Origin: Puniceicoccales bacterium
Lineage (GTDB): Bacteria > Verrucomicrobiota > Verrucomicrobiia > Opitutales > UBA9783
NCBI GenBank assembly: GCA_031260015.1
Contig: JAIRKR010000024.1
Span: 1-18,820 of the forward strand
Direction: 5' to 3'
Length of the DNA: 18,820 bases
Below the pieces are notes generated by a model. The model made no database searches. It worked only from the letters and a program-made list of their open reading frames with translations, and had not been told where the DNA came from. The position numbers and the translations under genes were made by a program. Of this stretch, positions 7,009 through 14,636 are shown in pieces. Position 1 is the first letter of the stretch, and each line of letters opens with the position of its first letter.

Positions 7009-8781
7009 ATGATTATTCAAAGAAAAGTAAAAGTTATAAAAGCTAGAGATATTTTGAACGAGAAGATTCGTCAATTAATAACGCTTGCAAAACAGCAGGG
7101 ATTTTTGACGATTCAAGATATTAATCGCCACTTACCGGAAAGCGTTAAAAAGCCGGAGGAAATTGAGAATGTAATTAATATCTTAGAAAATTTAGAGATA
7201 AATATCTTAGATAACGATGAAGCAGAACGGTACCGGCAAAAGATTGAAAATGCCGAAGAAGATCCGTCCCTAGAAGGCGAAGACAATTTAGAGGATCCCG
7301 TTCGCATGTATTTAAAGCAAATGGGGCAAGTATCCCTGCTGTCGCGCGATGAGGAAGTGCAGATTTCAAAACGCATTGAAAAGGCGGAATATGCGGCCCA
7401 AGATAAGTTGTTTTCGGTGGCTTTGTCGCTTAATTTTCAGCAAGATTTGGCCCGAAAGCTTCTGGAAAAGAACGAACGGTTTGATAAGTTGGTCGTTGAT
7501 AAGAAAATTGAAAGTCGTGAGGAATATTATCAAGTGTTGGAAAAATTGGTTAAGCAGTGCGATACAATCGGCGATCAGTTGGATAAAATTTGGCAGGAAT
7601 ACTTAAGTACCGAAGATGAGGAAGAAAAGAAAAAACTGCTGGCGCGTTATAAAAAATATGAGGCACAATTAAAGCCAATTTTTAGAAAATATTGTTTTAA
7701 ATTAAAAATTTTTGAAGAATTCTTAAATCGTCTTTCCCCACTCATTCGTGAGATAGAAGCCATTGCAGATTGTTTGCAATCGGTGCATCGTAACCAAAGT
7801 GTTGTTCGCTTTAAAACAATCGATGCGGATAAGATGACAAAGCGACTTCGGGACATTGAATTGGAATTACGTTTATCGCCCCAAGAGTTGGTTGAACTGG
7901 TGAAAGGCGTTCGTAAACACATGAAAGAAGCGCATCGGGCAAAAACCGAAATGGTGGAAGCCAATTTACGGCTTGTTATTAGCATCGCTAAAAAGTACAC
8001 AAACCGAGGGTTATCTTTTTTGGATCTTATTCAAGAAGGTAATATGGGGTTAATGAAGGCGGTTGAAAAATTTGAATACCGTCGCGGCTACAAGTTTTCA
8101 ACCTATGCCACATGGTGGATTCGCCAAGCCATCACACGTTCCATTGCAGATCAAGCGCGCACCATTCGTATCCCTGTGCACATGATCGAAACCCTGAATA
8201 AAGTTATTCAAGTCCAAAAACAGCTGGTACAGGAGTTGGGATACGATCCTACGCCCGAAGAAGTCGCAGAAGAATTGCAGGTGCCCGTAAACCGCATTGA
8301 ATCTATCATAAAAATGGCTCAACAGCCCATTTCCTTGCAGAGTCCCGTCGGAGAAAGTGAAGATAGTTGCTTTGGAGATTTTATTGAAGATAAGTCTGCG
8401 GATAATCCTTACGATATGACGGCCTACACTTTGTTGAAAGAAAAGTTGATTGGTGTTTTAGATACTTTAACGGATCGCGAACGTAGAGTCTTGTCTTTGA
8501 GATTTGGGTTACACGACGGTTACAGCCGTACTTTGGAGGAAGTGGGCAAAACCTTTCACGTGACGCGGGAGCGTATTAGGCAAATTGAAGCAAAAGCTTT
8601 ACGTAAAATGCGCCACCCCACACGTCTACGTCAATTTAAAGGATTTTTGGAAGGCGAAGTCGAACAACAAGAAGCGAGTTTCGATAGTTTCCAAAAACCG
8701 AACCGAAAACAAGAAAAGCTCGATTTCATTTCTCAATTGAAACAATTGGGCATTAAACCCGATGGCACCTTGTACGAGTAA
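7009..8781 (+). CDS. rpoD: Primary sigma factor RpoD (group 1 sigma70)
   Basis: This encodes the 590-residue housekeeping sigma factor that directs RNA polymerase to -35/-10 promoters. Region 1.1 is near residues 14-65, region 1.2 (EDPVRMYLKQMG...) at 95-125, and a non-conserved acidic and helical stretch follows. Region 2 begins at EANLRLVISIAKKY (317), with DLIQEGN and FSTYATWWIRQAI for core binding and -10 melting. Region 4 (about 488-545) ends in VTRERIRQIEAKALRKMRHP, the -35 reading helix-turn-helix. All signatures of a primary sigma are intact. The presence of 1.1 and the non-conserved region argues against Bacteroidota, whose RpoD is short. It lies 21 bases after dnaG, as in the macromolecular synthesis operon, but rpsU is absent. 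The start ATG at 7009 is the first in frame. Confidence 0.97.
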   Translation: MIIQRKVKVIKARDILNEKIRQLITLAKQQGFLTIQDINRHLPESVKKPEEIENVINILENLEINILDNDEAERYRQKIENAEEDPSLEGEDNLEDPVRMYLKQMGQVSLLSRDEEVQISKRIEKAEYAAQDKLFSVALSLNFQQDLARKLLEKNERFDKLVVDKKIESREEYYQVLEKLVKQCDTIGDQLDKIWQEYLSTEDEEEKKKLLARYKKYEAQLKPIFRKYCFKLKIFEEFLNRLSPLIREIEAIADCLQSVHRNQSVVRFKTIDADKMTKRLRDIELELRLSPQELVELVKGVRKHMKEAHRAKTEMVEANLRLVISIAKKYTNRGLSFLDLIQEGNMGLMKAVEKFEYRRGYKFSTYATWWIRQAITRSIADQARTIRIPVHMIETLNKVIQVQKQLVQELGYDPTPEEVAEELQVPVNRIESIIKMAQQPISLQSPVGESEDSCFGDFIEDKSADNPYDMTAYTLLKEKLIGVLDTLTDRERRVLSLRFGLHDGYSRTLEEVGKTFHVTRERIRQIEAKALRKMRHPTRLRQFKGFLEGEVEQQEASFDSFQKPNRKQEKLDFISQLKQLGIKPDGTLYE

Positions 8782-8808
8782 TGCCGTCGTACAATTCGTT
8801 TGATTTTG
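8770..8808 (+). terminator. Candidate terminator at the rpoD stop
   Basis: A perfect 8-bp stem (8770-8777 with 8787-8794) with a 9-base loop spans the rpoD stop codon and is followed by a T-rich but interrupted stretch. It may end the TolB-like/LptF/dnaG/rpoD transcript. Confidence 0.4.
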
Positions 8809-9078
8809 TAAAAAATCTCTGATAACAGTTTAAAAGTAGATATTTGTGGAATGAGTTTTACAACCGTGATTGCTTTACAAGATCCATTCTTTTTATGAAA
8901 AACAAAAAAGTAATGCTAGACGGTCAGGAAAAGTTTAATGGAAAAGTAGGGAATTCAGATACAGAAGATTAAAATCAGCCAAATAAATGCGTGTATACAA
9001 TTTTAATATGGGGGTTCATTTGTCTTGTAACCCAGAATAATCTAACTTGATTCTATGTAATTTTGACTGTTTTACTTT
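8782..9078. other. AT-rich spacer before the ABC transporter gene
   Basis: This holds the rpoD terminator candidate and the upstream region of the ABC transporter gene. A 25-codon open frame (8895-8972, MKNKKVMLDG...) is strongly charged and has no ribosome binding site; it is not called as a gene. A small hairpin lies at 9011-9033. The promoter for the ABC gene must be here, but no convincing -35/-10 pair was found. Confidence 0.4.
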
Positions 9079-10866
9079 ATGTTTCAAGATTTGAAAGTGT
9101 TTTATAGAAATTTTTGCACAGGCTTTAAATGGAAAATTGTGTGCCTGTTGTTGATTTCTTTTTTTGCTGGTATCTTTGAATTAATTGGAATAGCAGCTAT
9201 TATCCCTCTAATTGGTATTCTTGCCGACCCTAGCAGTGTAAAGTTCGTATTTATGAGAAAATTCTCTGAAGCCATTAATTGCAACAATACGTTTTTTATG
9301 TTTACCATTAGCCTATTCTTTGTACTTGGAATATTCCTCATGAAAAATGTTTATATGGTATTCCATCAATATATTATTTACCGATTCTCTTGCTTACTAA
9401 AAAATAAAATTTGTCTAAGTTTTATGCAACGCCTATTTAACAGTCATTATGATTTTTTCCTGAGGAAAAATTCAGATTCTTTGATCAATACAATTGATAA
9501 TACAACGCGTTATGTGATTTATCCTTATCTTGCTTATCTTGAACAAGCTTTTACCTATTTGTTGATAACGTTATTATTGGGCGGGTTTATAATATGCAAT
9601 TTTTTTTTACCAACGATCCTTGTATGTTCATTGTTCATTTTCATCTATTATCTCCAACATAAACTCATTAAAAACAAAATAACCGACATAAATTGCCATA
9701 TTGTTCAAATGAATACGAATAATGTGAGCATATTACAAAGAAGCATTCTTGCCATTAAAGAAATAAAAATTTGGCAAGCGGAACCTTTTATTTTAAAAAA
9801 TTTTTCCTTGGTTTCGAGTAAACTAAATCAATTAGAACAATACGATATTTTTTTGCAGTATTTCCCTTCCTTTGTTGTTGAAGCTACCATTATGATTTCC
9901 CTCTGTGTATTTTGCCTTTTTATGGCTTATACGCAGGGCATAAATACAAAACTAATTGAAAATTTGAGTATTGTAACGGTTGTATTTTTTCGCCTAGCAC
10001 CTGCATTAAACCGTTTCTGGACTGCTATTGGTGTTGTTAAAGCTCACAAAGGATCATTAAAAAGCCTTAATAATGAATATGAAGAATTATCATGTTTTCA
10101 AAAAACTTTTATTTCAAGTACGGTTGATGATGACAAGAAAGCTAGTACATTTAATCAAGCGATTAGGTTAAAAAATGTTTCTTTTAAATATTCCCCTGAT
10201 CAAGAGTTTGGTTTGCACAATATAAATTTAGAAATTATTAAAGGGAAATTTGTGGGTATTGTAGGGGCTTCGGGCTCGGGGAAAACAACCCTGATAGAAA
10301 TTATTTTAGGATTGTTAAATGCCGATGAAGGGCAATATTTCATGGATGGTAACCCTGTTAAGCAATGGGAACTAGAAAGGTTGTATCCTCTTTGGGGCTA
10401 TGTTACGCAATTTCCCTATTTAGCTTCGGATACAATTGCTCATAATATTGCGTTTGCAGAGTCTGAAATCGATTATAAACGCGTTGCAGAGGTTATGGAT
10501 ATTTGTCTGTTGAAAGATTTTGATCCTCAACAAACGCTTTTGGAATTCGGTAAAACCATTTCTGGGGGCCAAAAGCAAAGAATCGCTCTTGCACGAGCTT
10601 TATATCGTAATCCAAAGCTTCTAATTTTAGATGAAGCGACCTCTTCTTTGGATATTGTAACAGAAAAAGAAATCTCGACTATTATTGATAATCTCAGAGG
10701 TACAATGACAATTATTGCCATTGCGCACCGTTTATCCACACTGAAAACATGTGATAAGATCATTTACATGGATCAGGGTAAAATTATCGACACAGGGCCT
10801 TTACCTTATCTTAGAGCAAACTACAGTAAGTTTGCAGAAATGATACAACTATCTAATATAAATTAG
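9079..10866 (+). CDS. PglK-like ABC flippase/exporter (fused membrane and ATPase domains)
   Basis: This encodes a 595-residue half-transporter with a six-span membrane domain (about 1-340) fused to one ATPase domain, working as a homodimer in the inner membrane. Walker A is at 396-403 (K402), the ABC signature SGGQ at 495-498, Walker B with D518 and E519, and the H-loop histidine at 550, all intact. The opening ELIGIAAIIPLIGIL and the RLAPALNRF segment before the ATPase resemble PglK/WlaB, the lipid-linked oligosaccharide flippase, more than MsbA or peptidase-bearing bacteriocin exporters. There is no C39 peptidase domain. Substrate is unknown; a glycan lipid is the best guess. Hand counts on sampled lines of the membrane half give 23-28% GC, against about 47% and 53% on sampled dnaG and rpoD lines, so it may have been acquired. 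It is flanked by long spacers on both sides and has no operon partner. Confidence 0.85.
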   Translation: MFQDLKVFYRNFCTGFKWKIVCLLLISFFAGIFELIGIAAIIPLIGILADPSSVKFVFMRKFSEAINCNNTFFMFTISLFFVLGIFLMKNVYMVFHQYIIYRFSCLLKNKICLSFMQRLFNSHYDFFLRKNSDSLINTIDNTTRYVIYPYLAYLEQAFTYLLITLLLGGFIICNFFLPTILVCSLFIFIYYLQHKLIKNKITDINCHIVQMNTNNVSILQRSILAIKEIKIWQAEPFILKNFSLVSSKLNQLEQYDIFLQYFPSFVVEATIMISLCVFCLFMAYTQGINTKLIENLSIVTVVFFRLAPALNRFWTAIGVVKAHKGSLKSLNNEYEELSCFQKTFISSTVDDDKKASTFNQAIRLKNVSFKYSPDQEFGLHNINLEIIKGKFVGIVGASGSGKTTLIEIILGLLNADEGQYFMDGNPVKQWELERLYPLWGYVTQFPYLASDTIAHNIAFAESEIDYKRVAEVMDICLLKDFDPQQTLLEFGKTISGGQKQRIALARALYRNPKLLILDEATSSLDIVTEKEISTIIDNLRGTMTIIAIAHRLSTLKTCDKIIYMDQGKIIDTGPLPYLRANYSKFAEMIQLSNIN

Positions 10867-11329
10867 AATAGGGTGTAACGCTTTTGTGATTATTGGGGTT
10901 AATTTGTAAAGTAGTTTGTTTTTGTTAATATAAAACATACGTGCAGTGGAATTCGTCGTTTTATTTGACCACCTATTTGTGTTTTTAACAAATAAGTTGG
11001 AGATATTTTACACCCTTTCTTCCCACCTAATCTTTGTTGGCAGCGGCGTTACAAGTTTTTTTATGGCAGTGACTCCGGGGTGTACCTGGGTAGTGACTTG
11101 AAGCTTCCCAAAGAAAATACTAAGGTGTTGAATCTAAAAATTCTACCTGTGAGTAACGCGCGGAATAATTAAAGAAAAAAGCTAAATGCTAAAATACTTA
11201 CGGGAGATGTGGCTTCAAAGTAAGGGTTTTTACCTGATGGGGGAACATTGTTTTATAATTCATTGAAAATACACCTGCTTTTTACAGCTACCCCGCTTTT
11301 TTAAAATTTAACTTTCAATAAAATGACTC
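10867..11329. other. Long convergent spacer, possible structured RNA
   Basis: No open frame of note lies in these 463 bases between the convergent ABC transporter and rpmA genes. Inverted repeats are unusually frequent: 10870-10878 pairs with 11008-11016 (9 bp), 10974-10980 with 10988-10994 (7 bp), and 11046-11052 with 11153-11159 (7 bp, extendable outward across a bulge). They may outline one or two structured RNAs, but I could match none to tmRNA, RNase P RNA, SRP RNA or a tRNA. No clear terminator for either flanking gene was seen. Confidence 0.35.
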
Positions 11330-11572
11330 TCACGTATTTACGGATACTTTACGATGCAGCTTATCCCAAGCTACCGTGCCGGTAACCAAGGCAAATAGGG
11401 TGAAATCGCGCCCCAATCCAACGTTTTGTCCCGGATGATACACGGTACCCCGTTGGCGTATTAAAATGGTCCCCGCTTGCACATGCTCACCGCTGTAACG
11501 TTTTACGCCCAAATTTTTACATTTACTGTCGCGTCCATTTTTTGACGAACCTTGCCCCTTATGATGTGCCAT
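11330..11572 (-). CDS. rpmA: 50S ribosomal protein L27
   Basis: This encodes an 80-residue L27, slightly shorter than the usual 85. L27 is part of the large subunit; its N-terminal arm reaches the peptidyl transferase centre. The sequence opens MAHHKGQGSSKNGRDS, a usual mature L27 start with no firmicute-type N-terminal extension. It keeps YSGEHVQAGTILIRQRGT and GQNVGLGRDFTLFAL. It lies 20 bases after rplU on the same strand, the standard rplU-rpmA order. It is one of the few genes here with a Shine-Dalgarno-like sequence, AGGAAGG, about 10 bases before the ATG. The obg/cgtA gene that often follows is absent. Confidence 0.97.
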   Translation of the reverse strand: MAHHKGQGSSKNGRDSKCKNLGVKRYSGEHVQAGTILIRQRGTVYHPGQNVGLGRDFTLFALVTGTVAWDKLHRKVSVNT

Positions 11573-11592
11573 CGTTAAACCTTCCTAAAAAT

Positions 11593-11910
11593 TTACTTTA
11601 TTTCGATAGATTGTACCTTTACAACCGACAATGACTGACGATGTCCACGCTTACGTTGATACCCTTTGCGGCGTTTACGTTTTAGAATGGTCAACTTTTT
11701 GTCGCGTTTATTTTCTAATACTTGAATGTAAACGGTTGCGTTATCTACTAGGGGGGTCCCAAAATAAACACCCGATGTATCTTCGTACATTAAAACATCT
11801 TTAATCGTTAAAACGCTTCCCGCTTCCGTATGTGGATAACGATTTACCTTAAAAATATCGCCCGCCTGAACGGTAAATTGCCTACCTTGGGTTTGAATAA
11901 CCGCTTTCAT
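11593..11910 (-). CDS. rplU: 50S ribosomal protein L21
   Basis: This encodes a 105-residue L21, the usual length. L21 binds 23S rRNA in the large subunit, close to L20. It begins MKAVIQTQGRQFTVQAGD, the family opening, and ends in a basic tail with KRKRRKGYQRKRGHRQ, which is the L21 signature region contacting RNA. It starts the rplU-rpmA pair, 83 bases downstream of the pseudouridine synthase gene on the same strand. No Shine-Dalgarno sequence precedes the ATG. A minus-strand TTGCCA around 11955 could belong to a promoter, but no convincing -10 goes with it. Confidence 0.97.
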   Translation of the reverse strand: MKAVIQTQGRQFTVQAGDIFKVNRYPHTEAGSVLTIKDVLMYEDTSGVYFGTPLVDNATVYIQVLENKRDKKLTILKRKRRKGYQRKRGHRQSLSVVKVQSIEIK

Positions 11911-11993
11911 AAATTACTTTTTCAACTTTAAGAGAACTGTTTGCAAAGATAAATGGCAAGCATTTTCGATAACTTTTAATGGGAAGCACCGTT

Positions 11994-12935
11994 TCATTGA
12001 TTTTTAGATGTTAAATGGGCCTCCAACGTACGCAATCTTTGAATTTCATCTTTAAAGGAAGTAGGTAATTCCGACTGAAATGTCACATGCGCGTGCGTCA
12101 TGGGGTGACGGAAGTCTAATTGGTGAGCGTGTAAATACAAGCGCTTATCCGAAATTCGTCCATATTTAAGGTCACCGACAATGGGGTGTCCAACGGATTT
12201 CAGATGCACTCGAATTTGATGCGTACGTCCTGTTTTGGGTTCGCATACGAGCAACGCTTTGTGGGCATTTTTAAAAGTTTCCTTGAGTGACCAATGCGTC
12301 AATGCGTATCGGCCTTTGGTGCAGATGCACATGGCTGTACGATCTCTGGAACTACGACCTACCGGCGATTCGATGGTTCCGGATTGCAAATGAGGAATTC
12401 CCCACACCAATGCGTAGTAAACCTTACGTATCTGTCTTTCGGCAAATAGTCGTGTTAATTGCCAGTAAGTCGCATCGGTTTTAGCCAGCAAAACAAGCCC
12501 AGAAGTTGCCTGGTCGATGCGATGTACGACGCCCGGTCGATTGACACCCGAAGCCGCACTGAGTGGACAATGGGATAGTAAAGCTTCAACTAACGTAGAG
12601 CCCTGTTCTACACCGTGCCCTGGATGTACGACCATACCTTCAGGTTTATCCACAATTAACAGAAATTCATCTTCGTAAATAATCTTTACGGAGGTATGCG
12701 ACGCGGTTAATCCGCAGGCAATTTTTTCTTTGAATGTAATTGCAAAGTGATCGCCCCGCCTTACGCGATATTTTTGTTGAATACCCGTCTTACCGTTGCA
12801 GAGAATTTCTCCTTGATCTAACATGGATTGCAGACTTGTACGACTTACCTGGCCTTGCAGCTGAGTCGTTAGAAATTTATCGACGCGTATGCCTTCGTCG
12901 GTCGGTTCTACAAAAATATCAATAGAATGTTCCAC
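11994..12935 (-). CDS. RluD-like 23S rRNA pseudouridine synthase (RluA family)
   Basis: This encodes 313 residues. RluA-family enzymes turn uridines into pseudouridine in 23S rRNA or tRNA; RluD acts on helix 69 and matters for ribosome assembly. An N-terminal S4 RNA-binding domain (about 17-75, RVDKFLTTQL...VSRTSLQSMLDQGEI) precedes the catalytic domain. The catalytic aspartate is D141 in VVHRIDQATSGLVLLAK, and GRTHQIRVHLKSVGHPIVGD is intact near the C-terminus. The S4 plus catalytic layout and length fit RluD best, though RluC and other paralogues cannot be excluded. The start is GTG at 12933-12935 (MEHSIDIF...). The neighbouring rplU-rpmA genes fit a ribosome-biogenesis cluster. Confidence 0.92.
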   Translation of the reverse strand: MEHSIDIFVEPTDEGIRVDKFLTTQLQGQVSRTSLQSMLDQGEILCNGKTGIQQKYRVRRGDHFAITFKEKIACGLTASHTSVKIIYEDEFLLIVDKPEGMVVHPGHGVEQGSTLVEALLSHCPLSAASGVNRPGVVHRIDQATSGLVLLAKTDATYWQLTRLFAERQIRKVYYALVWGIPHLQSGTIESPVGRSSRDRTAMCICTKGRYALTHWSLKETFKNAHKALLVCEPKTGRTHQIRVHLKSVGHPIVGDLKYGRISDKRLYLHAHQLDFRHPMTHAHVTFQSELPTSFKDEIQRLRTLEAHLTSKNQ

Positions 12936-13133
12936 GATCGCACTTATTCACGTAAATTTATGGGCAGTGCGCGAGAAAAATTTTTACTTTGGCAAGCTAA
13001 TTTAAAAACGTTAAAACCCATGCATCCCCTTTTATATATACACACCTTGCATCTTCGTTACTTATAATTGTTGCTCAATGCATATCCTCATCGCAATTTG
13101 AATGCCTGCGACCAAACTGCATAATCTAGAATA

Positions 13134-14513
13134 CTACTTTACTATGGGTACTTTTACCCACGTACGTCTTCGATACCAAAAATAGAAAATGACGATGCGA
13201 ATAATTAGGTCTAGACCAATCAACTGCAAGTATAAAACGGAATTGTACCCCAACTGGCCTACCCAAAAGTAGGTAGGAATTAACACAATACTCCAAAAGC
13301 ATATGACGTTGATCAATAGAACCGTTTTTGTTTTGGTGAGTGCAATAAGAAAATTCTGCATACTTAGCCAGGCTGTATCCAATCCAAAAAGTAACCACAA
13401 CCACGTTAAGAATAGGTATACTTGCCGACTAAAATCAACTTGACCATAAAGTTCGGCATCGACGAAGAAACGAATCATCGAATCTGAAAATCCGAGTAGA
13501 ATAATAAGAAATAAACATGAAAAGATGCCGTTCCATCGAAACGATTGTTTTAAAACTTTGCCCAATAAGTGGCGTTGTTGTGCACCAATGAAATTTGAGC
13601 ATACAACGCCTACACCTTTCCCCAAGCCATCCATCACGAAAAATACGAGCGTGTACAATGTAAACGAAACACTGTAAGCCATAAAATGTGTATACGTTAG
13701 TTTTATGGCTAAAAATTGGTAAGCGATGGACCAACCTGCCATAACGCAAAAATGGGCCATGGCGTAGGGAAGACTTATGTGAAAAAAATTTTTTAACAGA
13801 GGCCAAGACCATTGAAATCTATAAACCGCATACTTTTTTCGATACTTTTTTCTTAGGAAAAGTATTAAAAAGATAATAAACCCTAGCATCTGAGAAATTA
13901 AAGTCGCAAAAGCAGCTCCACGGATCCCCAGATTGGGAAAACCGAAATGTCCAAATACCAATAGAATATCCAATATGAGATTTACAACGTTAATAAAAAC
14001 CAAAACGACGGGAATCAGTTTAGTTTCTCCGCGTCCTACGAAGAATGCACCTATGGCCCCGAAGCCAGCTAATTCAAAAGGGCAACTCAATAATACAATC
14101 TGCAAATAGGGGTTAGCAAAAGGTTCTACGTTACTGGCTAATAAATGGTGAGACAAAAGCGCGATGGGAATCACAATGAACTCGCATGCAAAAGCGACGA
14201 TAATCATTTGCCAAATAAGTGGGCCCATTTTTAAAAAATCTTTGGCTCCATTGTAGCGACCAATAAAAATTTCTGTAATGGAAAGGAAGGCCATTAGAAC
14301 TCCTGAAACTGTCCAATACCAAGGTTGAGCTGCCGCGCACGCAACAAACGCTTCCGAACTGTATTGTGCCAAAATAGTTCGGTCGATAAAGGCCATTAGA
14401 CAACCCGAAAAGGATGCCAGCATGAGTGGCCACGCTATGGTCCAAAGTTCTAAAAAACTGCCCGCTTTGTGCCGCGTTAATAAGACGGGAGCTGCTGGAG
14501 GGTATAGGGACAT
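13134..14513 (-). CDS. MATE-family multidrug/toxin exporter
   Basis: This encodes a 459-residue membrane protein with about twelve spans in two similar halves, the layout of MATE antiporters, which expel cationic drugs, dyes or metabolites using Na+ or H+. The N-terminal half holds ELWTIAWPLMLASFSG, SITEIFIGRYNGA (the usual VGQALGA position) and FFVGRGETKLIPVV. GIRGAAFATLISQ starts the end of that half, and the second half has HISLPYAMAHF and VVCSNFIGAQQ. I chose the ATG at 14511-14513 (MSLYPPAAP). The frame stays open to a TTG at 14577-14579, which would add 22 residues that do not look like family sequence. It is unlinked in function to its neighbours, and its substrate is unknown. Confidence 0.85.
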   Translation of the reverse strand: MSLYPPAAPVLLTRHKAGSFLELWTIAWPLMLASFSGCLMAFIDRTILAQYSSEAFVACAAAQPWYWTVSGVLMAFLSITEIFIGRYNGAKDFLKMGPLIWQMIIVAFACEFIVIPIALLSHHLLASNVEPFANPYLQIVLLSCPFELAGFGAIGAFFVGRGETKLIPVVLVFINVVNLILDILLVFGHFGFPNLGIRGAAFATLISQMLGFIIFLILFLRKKYRKKYAVYRFQWSWPLLKNFFHISLPYAMAHFCVMAGWSIAYQFLAIKLTYTHFMAYSVSFTLYTLVFFVMDGLGKGVGVVCSNFIGAQQRHLLGKVLKQSFRWNGIFSCLFLIILLGFSDSMIRFFVDAELYGQVDFSRQVYLFLTWLWLLFGLDTAWLSMQNFLIALTKTKTVLLINVICFWSIVLIPTYFWVGQLGYNSVLYLQLIGLDLIIRIVIFYFWYRRRTWVKVPIVK

Positions 14514-14636
14514 TCGTTGAATGTAATTTTTAACTGCGTTTATGTACACCGCTATTTTTGCGATGAACACGTTTTGCAAATGATAAAAAGCGGTCGTTTT
14601 TTACAACATAGTTGAATTTATTTTCACTTTTGACTT

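Noticed and set aside
11950..11965. Minus-strand TATCTTTG before rplU, resembling the Bacteroidota -7 element
   Set aside because: No matching TTTG lies at the right distance upstream, and the long RpoD with region 1.1 argues against Bacteroidota. It is probably chance.
14514..14579. TTG-started N-terminal extension of the MATE protein
   Set aside because: The 22 extra residues are unlike the family, and a good ATG lies at 14511-14513. The extension is treated as upstream sequence.
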